Both the position numbers and the translations under genes were made by a program. 33,214 nucleotides of DNA from Gammaproteobacteria bacterium (lineage in GTDB: Bacteria > Pseudomonadota > Gammaproteobacteria > Thiomicrospirales > Thiomicrospiraceae), in contig JAADDM010000271.1 in assembly GCA_013153955.1 (NCBI GenBank), positions 1-33,214 on the forward strand, written 5' to 3'. Positions 22,568 to 29,968 of the stretch are shown here, in pieces. Each line of letters begins with the position of its first letter. Within the stretch, counting starts at the first letter, position 1. The notes beneath the pieces were generated by a model. That model worked only from the letters and a program-made list of their open reading frames with translations, was not told where the DNA came from and did no database searches.

Positions 22568-23120
22568 TGCCTGCTCCACTTTGTGCTTTTTTGAACTTTT
22601 TATTTTTGAAAATAGCCTGTAGGGTACTGGTACCGAGTTGCTTGGACTGCTCTGTTGCGACATCTACTTTTTTTGCAACAGGCCTGTTACGTAGGCTTTG
22701 ACGCTTATTTTCGTTTTTTTGTTCCTCATGTGCTTCTAATGAATTTTGCTCTGAACTGATAATTTCGTATAAATAGCCGTGATTTTTTAGCGGTAATTTA
22801 AGTGTTTGGGAGTCTGATTTTTCTAAAATAGTGGTGAAGGCTTTATGCCAAAGATTTTCTGGTGCTTGCCATATTCTGTTGTGGCGCTCTATTCGTCCTG
22901 CATCAATATCTGTTTTAAGTTGATGCATTATTTTGAGTGTTCTATCCCAGGTTAGACTGCGAGTTGCAGGGCGAAACAGCCCTATATAGCGCATGATTAA
23001 CCTGCCTAATGGCTTGGGTAGGTTAGAGGCTAAATAGACCGCTTGACGGGCTGATTCTTCATTGCTGAAGTCAATCATTGCTGCGGCATGACCACAGTTT
23101 GGACAGCGTAATTTCATCAT
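22560..23120 (-). CDS. Phage protein with N-terminal CxxC motif (unknown function)
   Basis: This 186-aa protein opens MMKLRCPNCGHAAAMIDF, a single CPNC knuckle. The central part (about 30-125) is helical with 'LPKPLGRLIMRYIGLFRP', 'LTWDRTLKIMHQLKTDI' and 'LPLKNHGYLYEII'. The C-terminus is very basic (NKKFKKAQSGAGNE). Homologues of this shape occur between GemA and Mor in B3-like transposable phages, sometimes guessed to work in replication. Overlaps with GemA (4 bp) and Mor (8 bp) show tight coupling. Either ATG at 23120 or 23117 may be used after GAGGATAA. Function not established. Confidence 0.75.
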   Translation of the reverse strand: MMKLRCPNCGHAAAMIDFSNEESARQAVYLASNLPKPLGRLIMRYIGLFRPATRSLTWDRTLKIMHQLKTDIDAGRIERHNRIWQAPENLWHKAFTTILEKSDSQTLKLPLKNHGYLYEIISSEQNSLEAHEEQKNENKRQSLRNRPVAKKVDVATEQSKQLGTSTLQAIFKNKKFKKAQSGAGNE

Positions 23121-23560
23121 TTATCCTCTTTCTGAATTTTTAACTGCTCGCGTTTAATCCATTTTTTGAGAGTTTCAATAATACGGCTAGCCGTGGTAGG
23201 ATCACAGAATTGAGGTGCATGGTATTTGCCTTTTGTCATACGCTTTACATAAGCCATTAACGCGGGTTCGGTACGGTCTCTAACAATGCATAAGTCAGCT
23301 AATTTTAACCAGAGTGCACGAATCTTATCGCCTTGACTTTTGCTGTTTTGACGTGCTGTAGCCCCCAGTTTTTTACTTGCTTTGACCTTAAAACCGAGCT
23401 GTTTTAATCGTTGTATAACGGCAGTTTGTTGATGAAAATCAAGTTTTGAAGCAGAATTGACCCCTGCCACATCATTAAGCATGGCTCTGTAGGCATCGTC
23501 ACCCATGTGAAGCTCTTTTTTGGCGATGTGTATCTTTGCTAAATTGGCTTGTCGGCTCAT
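23117..23560 (-). CDS. gemA: GemA/gp16 family protein
   Basis: This 147-aa protein matches GemA: 'LAKIHIAKKELHMGDDAYRAMLNDVAGVNSASKL', 'IRALWLKLADLCIVRD', 'ALMAYVKRMTKGKY' and 'ASRIIETLKKWIKREQ'. In Mu, gemA is an early gene reported to change host gene expression and DNA supercoiling. It precedes the CxxC protein and Mor. GGAG lies upstream of ATG 23560. Confidence 0.93.
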   Translation of the reverse strand: MSRQANLAKIHIAKKELHMGDDAYRAMLNDVAGVNSASKLDFHQQTAVIQRLKQLGFKVKASKKLGATARQNSKSQGDKIRALWLKLADLCIVRDRTEPALMAYVKRMTKGKYHAPQFCDPTTASRIIETLKKWIKREQLKIQKEDK

Positions 23561-23632
23561 TTTGGACTCCGTTTACTTTGTCATCATTTATTAAAATGGC
23601 TTTTAAATAGACTTAAGGCCGCTTTAATAAAT

Positions 23633-23670
23633 GGCCTGTATACCAGGCCTGTATACCCCCTTGAGGGTAT
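23633..23670. repeat. Direct repeat GGCCTGTATACC x2 plus inverted repeat, upstream of gemA
   Basis: Two abutting 13-bp units, GGCCTGTATACCA (23633-23645) and GGCCTGTATACCC (23646-23658), each contain the palindrome GTATAC. The second overlaps the inverted repeat ATACCC-N6-GGGTAT (23653-23670). The block sits in the only sizeable gap of the early operon, about 73 bp upstream of the gemA start. A regulatory site is likely; none of it looks like a normal terminator. Confidence 0.7.
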
Positions 23671-23708
23671 CGTTGTTTTGATAAGAATTTAAGTCATTAA
23701 TGTCCGTG

Positions 23709-23885
23709 TTATAGTTCGGCCAAAGCATCCCACTCTTGGTCGTTAATCTGCTTTTGACTGCTTATCTCTAACATTCGTTTTCGAGCATTTACATCTTTTT
23801 CAATTAACTTGTTATTGGATTTTTTAATGTCTGTAGGCGGTGTGTAGCGACGAGGCTTTAGCCAAGGGTTATATACTGCATCCAT
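23709..23885 (-). CDS. Small basic protein (58 aa), not in ORF track
   Basis: Reading the minus strand gives MDAVYNPWLKPRRYTPPTDI and so on, ending 'NDQEWDALAEL' with TAA. TAGGAG lies 6 nt before ATG 23885 and the ATG is 8 bp after the DUF3164 stop, so it is a normal member of the early operon below the track's length limit. It has a Pro/aromatic-rich head and a charged helical tail. I know no family for it. Confidence 0.78.
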   Translation of the reverse strand: MDAVYNPWLKPRRYTPPTDIKKSNNKLIEKDVNARKRMLEISSQKQINDQEWDALAEL

Positions 23886-23893
23886 ATAATCTC

Positions 23894-24508
23894 CTAAATT
23901 GAGGCAATGTCGAGTACGATTGATTGATAGTTTTCGCTGTTATTGATGCGCTCATAAATTCGTAAATAGCTTTTTGAACCCGATACTTGAATACTGTCTT
24001 TTATGGCATTCATTGCGCTAACCCAGTCGTCATCTTTAATATCTAGCTTCATTAAACTAAAGATTCTTGCGGTGCTTATATTGCCTTGCTTGTCAGTTTG
24101 AAATGCATGTTCTATAAGCGCCCGTATTTCAGGGTTAGAGCCTTCTGTCCAACGGTGAATACACTTATCGACAAGCTCTTTGGCAACTTGTAGGCGTTCA
24201 TCAAACATGAGCTTTTCACTAACGGCTCTTTGTACTTTGAAACGACCATCAAAACTCATTAAAGTAATGTTTCCTTTTTGCCCACCCATTGAAATATTGT
24301 ATTTCTCGGCTGAGAGTTCTATAAAAGCCGCAATATCTTCCATGGTTCTATTTTTGAAAACACTAAGTAGTCGGTTTGTTTCTTGTGCTTTGGCAATGAT
24401 TTCTTGAACAAGGTGGTCTCTAGTTTTATCAATATCAGTCACTAGGTTGATGGGTACAAGACGGCCTGATGCATCTTTCATATAGCCTTCTGGGGGTTGA
24501 GTTATCAT
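23894..24508 (-). CDS. DUF3164-family phage protein
   Basis: This 204-aa protein matches DUF3164: 'PPEGYMKDASGRLVPINLV' at the start, then 'KIRDHLVQEI'-like helices, 'GGQKGNITLMSFDGRFKVQRAVSEKLMFDERLQVAKELVDKCIHRW', 'IRALIEHAFQTDKQGNISTARIFSLMKLDIKDDDWVSAMNAIKDSIQVSGSK' spread over the second half. It is a hallmark of early regions in B3- and Mu-like phages. Molecular function is unknown. ATG 24508 overlaps the previous stop (ATGA), and GGAG precedes it. Confidence 0.93.
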   Translation of the reverse strand: MITQPPEGYMKDASGRLVPINLVTDIDKTRDHLVQEIIAKAQETNRLLSVFKNRTMEDIAAFIELSAEKYNISMGGQKGNITLMSFDGRFKVQRAVSEKLMFDERLQVAKELVDKCIHRWTEGSNPEIRALIEHAFQTDKQGNISTARIFSLMKLDIKDDDWVSAMNAIKDSIQVSGSKSYLRIYERINNSENYQSIVLDIASI

Positions 24509-24807
24509 TGATTAGCTCCTCTTGTATTGTTTGTCGATGGGTGTACCCACATGATGTAGTGATCTAGACGTCCAAAGTGGTGTTTAGGGACTAAATCATA
24601 GGTTCCAAATGTTTGGCTCTCGTTATAAATCGGGTGGTTGTCTTCCGGGGTTTCTATACGTAGAATTGGTACGTTGTCTTCGATGCTAATTGCTTTTATT
24701 TGAAGCTCGGCCTGATCAAGTTTGGCAATAGCTTGCTGGGCACTTAGTATTTTCTCGACCATATTGATATTGGCTCTTTTGGTTTGTAGATTGATTATCT
24801 CTGACAT
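24505..24807 (-). CDS. Early phage protein of unknown function (100 aa)
   Basis: The N-terminal half is helical (MVEKILSAQQAIAKLDQAEL). The C-terminal half has conserved-looking 'PILRIETPEDNHPI' and 'DHYIMWVHPS'. It resembles other small early-operon proteins of Mu-like phages but has no named domain I recognise. AAGAGGATACATC precedes ATG 24807, and it overlaps the DUF3164 start by 4 bp. Confidence 0.7.
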   Translation of the reverse strand: MSEIINLQTKRANINMVEKILSAQQAIAKLDQAELQIKAISIEDNVPILRIETPEDNHPIYNESQTFGTYDLVPKHHFGRLDHYIMWVHPSTNNTRGANQ

Positions 24808-24818
24808 GATGTATCCTC

Positions 24819-25034
24819 TTATTTGATTGCCCTAATCGCTTCATCAAGTATTTTTCTAAGGGCTCTAGCATCCCATTCAGGGAGCTTCAACTTAATGAGT
24901 TGGTTGTGGTTGTGGTACACGCTAAACATGATTTCTTTATTTGGCGTGGTGAGCATTGTGATGATGTAAACAGGTCTTTCAGGGTCAGCACCATTTCCAA
25001 TCTTTTGCTCTTTGTAAAACTTGACCTTACTCAT
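24819..25034 (-). CDS. Small early protein (71 aa)
   Basis: The track extends this ORF to 25136, but the ATG at 25034 (MSKVKFYKEQKIGNG) overlaps the stop of the upstream gene as ATGAGTAA, the coupling pattern used repeatedly in this operon, so I prefer it. No strong ribosome-binding site is seen. The protein is beta-rich ('PVYIITMLTTPNKEIMFSVYHNHNQLIKL') with a C-terminal helix 'DARALRKILDEAIRAIK'. Function unknown. Confidence 0.65.
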   Translation of the reverse strand: MSKVKFYKEQKIGNGADPERPVYIITMLTTPNKEIMFSVYHNHNQLIKLKLPEWDARALRKILDEAIRAIK

Positions 25035-25368
25035 GTGAGTCTGCTTTTGGATTATTGAGACATCTTTGACAAGCCTTATATAAGCTGACTCGCATTGGGT
25101 TGTTTGGCATAAAGCCTTTGTTGCGATGACTTGCACAAATGTCGGTGGTAATCACATCTAACACAGGGCAAACAACACTTTGCTTGAGCAATGCACCTTT
25201 GACTTTTTCTGCAACATTTTCGATGCTGCCAGGGTATGCACCTTTTAGAACTTGATTTACTGCGGTGCCGCTAATACCGCATTTAGCGGCCAACTTTGCT
25301 TGTGAGGTGGTTTGTAGCGCTTCTTTAAGAGCGATAAACCAGGCCTCATTTTGGTATTTAATAGTCAC
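25027..25368 (-). CDS. Cro/XRE-like HTH protein with Cys-rich C-terminus
   Basis: The track start at 25398 is a TTG without context. GTG 25368 has AAAGGAG 9 nt upstream and overlaps the previous stop, giving 113 aa. Residues about 20-60 form a Cro-type helix-turn-helix ('SQAKLAAKCGISGTAVNQVLKGAYPGS'). The C-terminal half has spaced cysteines (CPVLD, DICASHRNKG, ACQRC) that could bind metal. Proteins of this type recur in early regions of B3/D3112-like phages. It is probably a regulator or DNA-binding accessory factor. Confidence 0.72.
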   Translation of the reverse strand: MTIKYQNEAWFIALKEALQTTSQAKLAAKCGISGTAVNQVLKGAYPGSIENVAEKVKGALLKQSVVCPVLDVITTDICASHRNKGFMPNNPMRVSLYKACQRCLNNPKADSHE

Positions 25369-25981
25369 TTTGTATGTCTCCTTTTTTTGGGTAAACAATT
25401 TCGTGTATGTTCTGGTCGTAGACCACGTGTATGCGTTTAACCATCGGCGGTTTTGCGCCAGTCCATGCCGCTGGCTTCAGCATGTAAACAGCTAGACCTC
25501 CGTGGGTGTTCGAAGGTTTTGTTATTTTTAAGTAACCAGCTCTGTAAAGAGCTGATACATAAGACTTTGCTGTAGCTTCTGCAATAATTACATCTTCCGT
25601 GCTAGCAGTTACAGCAAGTTGTTTATGAGTAAACTCTCCTGTTATTCGCATTGTTCTCCACATTTGCTCTCGACCGAGACCTTTAGTGAGCTTGTTACCT
25701 TTGGAATCGACCCTAGGCGGCTCGATTCCTGTGTCTTTAATTAACGTATACCTGTTTTTCGGCTGAAGAATATCTTTTGAATGAATGCACTCTTTTCCTA
25801 AAAAACCAGCTGCGACCCAACCTTTTATATGGTAATTAACCTTTTCTTTACTTAGCTTGTAGCTCAAAGGTGCATTGCTACTGATGTGAGAAATAGTGAA
25901 TGTTTTTAATTCTCTAATTTGTGACCAGACGTACTCTTTAGCCGTCATTTGTCCACTTCTTTTTACACGTGTTCTTTTCAT
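25358..25981 (-). CDS. Putative tandem winged-helix DNA-binding protein
   Basis: This 207-aa protein appears to contain two winged-helix-like halves. One is at about 12-80 ('MTAKEYVWSQIRELKTFTISHI', 'KVNYHIKGWVAAGFLGKE'). The other is at about 105-165 ('MWRTMRITGEFTHKQLAVTAST', 'AKSYVSALYRAGYLKITK'). It lies directly after MuB-like ATPase, as similar proteins do in B3-like phages. GGATAA precedes ATG 25981. A DNA-binding role is inferred. Confidence 0.72.
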   Translation of the reverse strand: MKRTRVKRSGQMTAKEYVWSQIRELKTFTISHISSNAPLSYKLSKEKVNYHIKGWVAAGFLGKECIHSKDILQPKNRYTLIKDTGIEPPRVDSKGNKLTKGLGREQMWRTMRITGEFTHKQLAVTASTEDVIIAEATAKSYVSALYRAGYLKITKPSNTHGGLAVYMLKPAAWTGAKPPMVKRIHVVYDQNIHEIVYPKKGDIQSDY

Positions 25982-25983
25982 AT

Positions 25984-26724
25984 TTATCCACTTATTCCAT
26001 TTCGAATAGCCGCCTGTCCAGTGTAAAGTTCTTTTTTACCCCACATGCTCATGTCAATTTCAGCCCAGCCGTTCTGCTTTGCCGTGTCGTTGATATGATT
26101 TAAGTTTACGCAGATCCGTCGTGTGACATTGCGGCTTGCTTCAACTAAACTGATTAATAAATCATCGTGTACTTTTACGTCGGGAGCATAGATATTAGCG
26201 AGCGTTCTTGCGTCTTCTAGAGAAGACGGCTGGGCTTGTACCCAAGCGAGCACACGATTGTGAAAGCGTTCCCATCTTTTGAGTTTGGCTGGCAAATGTT
26301 CTTCGCCAATTAGCAAAATAGTCCCAAAACTGCTTTCGTAGATATCTCTGACGATTTCGATAATTTTCTTTTCAACGAGAAAATCAGCTTCATCAATAAT
26401 CAACGGGCGGCTTGATAATGCGACTTCTTGAGAAATCTGGTCGACCATTTCGTAGATTGTGGCGGCAGGAGAGATTCCCATCTCCATTAAAATAGCTTTT
26501 AAAAACGCTTTCCGTGTCCAGGCGCTTTTGCATTGCACGTAATATGCGCGATATTTATTAGCACTCCAAGTTGCGGCAAAAGTTTTCCCCCATCCTGAGG
26601 GGCCGTATAACACGACGATGCCAGGTAGGCTCTCTCCGCGCGTCAGAGAGCGAGTAATCGCTTGAGAGCATAGCGCGACGTTTTGTAACGGGGCGATTGT
26701 GTTTCCAATGCTTTGTGTTAACAT
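25984..26724 (-). CDS. B: Transposition target-selection ATPase (MuB-like)
   Basis: An AAA+ ATPase of MuB type: Walker A 'GPSGWGKT' (41-48), Walker B 'PLIIDEAD' (107-114), sensor-like 'TILLIGEE' and a C-terminal helical domain with 'EASRNVTRRICVNLNHI'. MuB binds DNA, delivers targets to the transposase and gives target immunity. It follows transposase A. I start at ATG 26724 (MLTQSIGN, 246 aa) because AAGGAAG lies 8 nt upstream; the track start 10 codons earlier has no such site. Unlike MuB there is no obvious N-terminal HTH extension, matching the shorter B proteins of B3-like phages. Confidence 0.92.
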   Translation of the reverse strand: MLTQSIGNTIAPLQNVALCSQAITRSLTRGESLPGIVVLYGPSGWGKTFAATWSANKYRAYYVQCKSAWTRKAFLKAILMEMGISPAATIYEMVDQISQEVALSSRPLIIDEADFLVEKKIIEIVRDIYESSFGTILLIGEEHLPAKLKRWERFHNRVLAWVQAQPSSLEDARTLANIYAPDVKVHDDLLISLVEASRNVTRRICVNLNHINDTAKQNGWAEIDMSMWGKKELYTGQAAIRNGISG

Positions 26725-26794
26725 TAACAGTACTTCCTTTGCATTTTTATGCATTTAATGCTTGTTTAAATGGCGGTTTAAACCAGCGTTTTCA

Positions 26795-28933
26795 TTAAAG
26801 TGAGCTTGTTTCCAAGCCCAATCCAAAGTCTTCAAAAAACTCTTTCATATTTGTGTATTCGGGCGTATTTTCATAAGCGTTGTAAAACCTTTGATCTTGC
26901 TCAGAGACACTTTGCCCAGTGACCATTTTTTGCTCAATTCGTAAGAATTTTCTGTGTGTTTCTTGCGGGTCTGTTACTACATGCGTCACCGCAGTCCTTA
27001 AAGGTTTAGACTGTGCGATATTATTACTTTGTAAGCTAGCGGCTTGTGCAGCAGCCTCTAGGTTGTCATTGGTATAAACTGTTGTGGATTTTGGCAGCAT
27101 AGTGATATTGTTTACTTGGCGTTTTGATTCAAGAATCTCTTCAGCAAGCCCTTTAACCTTTTGTCGGCTTTTCATGCCTCGGATTTCTTTCTTAGCCTGA
27201 GCAATATTTTTAAGCGCGTTCTGTTTAGCTTGACGTGCAATTTCCTGCCTTTTTATACCGACGAAACGGGTGTCTTCAGCAATACATATAAACTTACCGT
27301 TTTGAAATACATGAATTGTTCCAATGTCAACGGGGTCTTTCCGTATATTGACTCTTTCAGTCGTCATATGACCCAGTTCAGGAGCTATATAAGTAAATCC
27401 ATCTAAGCGTATTCCTTCTTTACCGATCGTTCTCTCGCCAACTTCAGCTAATAAAATATCTAGCGCACGTTCGTTTTGAATCATGCTGATAGGTGCTGTC
27501 CATTCGCTGACCATTTGAAATGGGGTCTTGCCGTTTATGCCGTCACCCGTATGGCTGTTATGCATGTAGATGTTATCTATCCATTCGTCTACAAACTTTT
27601 GCAGATCTTGAGACGACATATCGATATCGATTACGCTGCCTTTTTTGAAGAGACGTTCACTAAATTGTTTGCGGTCTTCAATAACAGATCGTTCTGCAAC
27701 GTTGTGTCCGATGAATCCAGGCATGATCTCTAAAAGACCGTGCGAAAAGGTTCTAAAGAATCTTTCTATATGCGGCTTTTCCCAGGGTGAAAAGGGTGCT
27801 GAGATATTTTGTTCAATTCCCAGTGAGTAAAATGCAGTTTTCATCTGTACAGAGACATAGTCAGCACCGTTGTCGGTCTTGACTATTTCCGGTACTCCCC
27901 ATTCTAGCAAGCAGTCACGCATTAACTTAGAGACTGAAGCGGCCGTTGAACTCTTTGAAACTAGCAATTTGACGCGTCGACTGTAGACATCAATAGCGCC
28001 AATCAGGTTGTATCTCCCGTCTGTTAGCATAATATCTGCAGGTGTTGAATCTAGTTCCCACTTTTCATTTAAAGCTGCAACACCAACCGTACCTTGGGCG
28101 GGCATGTATTTATTTTTCCACTTGTCAGGATTAGTGATCGCAGAAAATAATTGGGCATTTTCTGTTTTGTAAGATTTAACCCATCTTTCTAAAGAACGCT
28201 TTGATGGAACATCAGTTTCAGTACATTTAAATCGCGATTCAATCGCTTCAAATAGCTGTGAGATATAGATATGTGGGTATTCATAAATAGCGGCAGTTAT
28301 AAACTCACGCAGAATCTTTTGACGATCAATTTTGCTACTACCTTTGCGGTGCCCGTGCTTGTCTATAATGTTTTCTGGTTTTTTTTCCCAGTTATTGAGC
28401 GTTGTGGGATGTAGGTTTTCGTTAATATGATCTTTGATCCAAATGTAATCGTCTGGAATGTTAAGTTGGCCTGACGACCAGAGCGCTAAGAATTCTTGAG
28501 TCGCTTTTGTTTTGCATAGCTTTGAATTTTTAACAAATTCGCTTCTCATGCTTAATAGTAAAATTTTGCTTTCGGCACGAGCTTTTTTAGAGCCTGAAAG
28601 GCCTGCAATTTGTTCAGTTATTTTTGCTCTTCGCTTAGTCGTTATAGTGAGCTTAATTGAGTTTTTAACAGCAAGCGTGCGAGCAAATTCGGTAGCTTGT
28701 TTATTAGCGGATTTTTTTGCCTTGGTCAGCTGTGCTTCGGCTGCCAATTGTGCAAAGTGATTTTGTGTTTCAACTGGCAAGCTATCGATGTGGTATTCCT
28801 TACCTCCACCTTTGCCTTTGCGTGGGCGTGATAGCCAGTTTTCTTTTTTTGCTTTTACATTAATGTTTTGCGGGGTTGTTGGAAGTCCCGGTAGCCCAGA
28901 TAACTCTTGAACACTGTGATATTGGTTATTCAT
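26795..28933 (-). CDS. A: DDE transposase A (MuA-like)
   Basis: This 712-aa protein is the phage transposase. Residues 1-65 contain a Mu-type DNA-binding domain ('YHSVQELSGLPGLPTTPQNINVKAKKENWL'). A bipartite end-binding region follows. The RNase H-fold catalytic core has Asp295 (WELDSTPAD), Asp354 (KTDNGADY) and Glu390 (KPHIERFFRT). The C-terminal 'GINGKTPFQMVSEW' and the Mu transposase C-terminal region complete it. The second Asp and Glu are 35 residues apart, closer to integrase spacing than to the 55 of MuA. ATG 28933 has GGAG upstream and overlaps the previous stop (ATGAATAA); the track start at 28978 lacks a spaced ribosome-binding site. Confidence 0.96.
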   Translation of the reverse strand: MNNQYHSVQELSGLPGLPTTPQNINVKAKKENWLSRPRKGKGGGKEYHIDSLPVETQNHFAQLAAEAQLTKAKKSANKQATEFARTLAVKNSIKLTITTKRRAKITEQIAGLSGSKKARAESKILLLSMRSEFVKNSKLCKTKATQEFLALWSSGQLNIPDDYIWIKDHINENLHPTTLNNWEKKPENIIDKHGHRKGSSKIDRQKILREFITAAIYEYPHIYISQLFEAIESRFKCTETDVPSKRSLERWVKSYKTENAQLFSAITNPDKWKNKYMPAQGTVGVAALNEKWELDSTPADIMLTDGRYNLIGAIDVYSRRVKLLVSKSSTAASVSKLMRDCLLEWGVPEIVKTDNGADYVSVQMKTAFYSLGIEQNISAPFSPWEKPHIERFFRTFSHGLLEIMPGFIGHNVAERSVIEDRKQFSERLFKKGSVIDIDMSSQDLQKFVDEWIDNIYMHNSHTGDGINGKTPFQMVSEWTAPISMIQNERALDILLAEVGERTIGKEGIRLDGFTYIAPELGHMTTERVNIRKDPVDIGTIHVFQNGKFICIAEDTRFVGIKRQEIARQAKQNALKNIAQAKKEIRGMKSRQKVKGLAEEILESKRQVNNITMLPKSTTVYTNDNLEAAAQAASLQSNNIAQSKPLRTAVTHVVTDPQETHRKFLRIEQKMVTGQSVSEQDQRFYNAYENTPEYTNMKEFFEDFGLGLETSSL

Positions 28934-29408
28934 TATTAACTCCAAAATCAAATTCAGGCATAGCAGACTTTTGTACATTCTCTCTATGAAATGCTAAGTC
29001 ATTCATAGAGCAAGTTAATGCTGCCGTGGTTTCTTCTGTAGTAGCCTCGCCTGTTGCAAACTTAATTAACAAGCTCATAGCATGATTAAAGGTGCCTTGC
29101 ATTTTCATTACAGAGACCTCTTTCAATGACTTTCCTGTAGGCATATTGATTAGCAATTTGCTATCACTAGATGCTAGATACACGCTTATAAAATTTGCAC
29201 CGCATACATATTCAAAACTGTGTAATTTGTGGACTGGCATAGAGCCATTTTTCATCCACTTATATAAAAGTGACTCATCTTCTAAGCCCATCAACTCAGC
29301 AATGCGTGCAACGGATAAATTTCTCTTTGTTTTGCCATGCTCTTTTACCAACCAAAAAGCCTCGGTAAGAGTTTTAGCATGAGCATTTTTCCAGTTTATA
29401 TAACTCAT
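28926..29408 (-). CDS. Small HTH-containing early protein
   Basis: ATG 29408 (MSYINWKNAH) has GAGAGG upstream and gives 160 aa; the track start at 29453 is 15 codons earlier without support. A helix-turn-helix is likely in 'NLSVARIAELMGLEDESLLYKWMKNGSMPV'. The remainder has 'HKLHSFEYVCGANFISVYLA', and a C-terminal helical region. It occupies the slot between Ner and transposase where B3/D3112-like phages carry a similar regulator-like protein. Function unknown. Confidence 0.75.
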   Translation of the reverse strand: MSYINWKNAHAKTLTEAFWLVKEHGKTKRNLSVARIAELMGLEDESLLYKWMKNGSMPVHKLHSFEYVCGANFISVYLASSDSKLLINMPTGKSLKEVSVMKMQGTFNHAMSLLIKFATGEATTEETTAALTCSMNDLAFHRENVQKSAMPEFDFGVNNE

Positions 29409-29509
29409 TGGAAACCTCTCAAGATGGCAGTTCCAAACAAACGGCTTTCGCATTTCTGTGCATTTAGATAATCTGGTATTAACGAAAAAAATGAGATTAA
29501 TAGCATGAC

Positions 29510-29788
29510 TTATGCAACATACTCAGATAAACCAGCATCTTTTAAGATTTGCTTAGCTCTATTGACATTGCTTTCTCTAGCCGGCATGGCATATTGCGGT
29601 ACATCTGGAAAAACATCAGAAACAGGCATGCTTAAAGCACCTGCAATAATTAAGGCTGACGGTCTGCCTTTTGCCTTACGTTGTGAAACGATAGTAAGAG
29701 ACATATAGGTTCTGCCAGTTGCTTTAGCGATAGCAGCAAAACTCAACCCTCTTTCTTGAAGTGCTTTTTTAATTTGTTCGTGAGTCAT
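29510..29788 (-). CDS. Ner-like/Nlp-type HTH regulator
   Basis: This 92-aa protein has the Ner/SfsB-like helix-turn-helix: 'IKKALQERGLSFAAIAKATGRTYMSLTIVSQRKAKGRPSALIIAGALSMPVSDVFPD'. Ner is a Cro-like protein that turns down early and repressor transcription in Mu. It is the first gene of the early operon, with GGAG before ATG 29788, and faces the repressor. The C-terminal 30 residues beyond the HTH have no known motif. Confidence 0.9.
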   Translation of the reverse strand: MTHEQIKKALQERGLSFAAIAKATGRTYMSLTIVSQRKAKGRPSALIIAGALSMPVSDVFPDVPQYAMPARESNVNRAKQILKDAGLSEYVA

Positions 29789-29863
29789 GATAGAATCTCC
29801 ATTATCTTTTGTTTTTTATATAGGTGTCTACAATCATGCGTGCTTGTGTGCCTATTTGTGTTT

Positions 29864-29892
29864 ATTATGGACTTGTTTAGACTCAAGTGCAA
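29864..29892 (-). promoter_or_regulatory. Early promoter (Pe)
   Basis: On the minus strand TTGCAC (29887-29892) and CATAAT (29864-29869) are separated by exactly 17 bp, a good sigma70 layout, and drive the Ner-transposase operon. The -35 box lies inside one half of the operator inverted repeat. Confidence 0.75.
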
Positions 29893-29913
29893 GCATTAAA
29901 GTTTGCATTTGAG
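29882..29913. promoter_or_regulatory. Repressor operator between divergent early and repressor genes
   Basis: The inverted repeat CTCAAGTGCAA (29882-29892) and TTGCATTTGAG (29903-29913) has one mismatch over 11-bp arms. The left half holds the -35 box of the early promoter. The right half offers TTGCAT/TTGAGG as a -35 for the rightward repressor gene (with TTATTC or CATATT as possible -10). One bound repressor could therefore act on both promoters. Confidence 0.75.
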
Positions 29914-29968
29914 GTTGGAGTCTTGTTATTCATATTTTTTACTTATATTTCAACAGCTTGAGGTTAGT

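Noticed and set aside
22568-22663. N-terminal 32-codon extension of the Mor-like ORF in the track
   Set aside because: It lies inside the previous gene, is basic and low complexity, and the internal ATG 22567 has a good ribosome-binding site and an overlap with the upstream stop.
27161-28760. Several plus-strand ORFs of 61-85 codons (27161, 27476, 27645, 28512)
   Set aside because: They are antisense to the strongly supported transposase gene, have no ribosome-binding sites or known motifs, and look like shadows.
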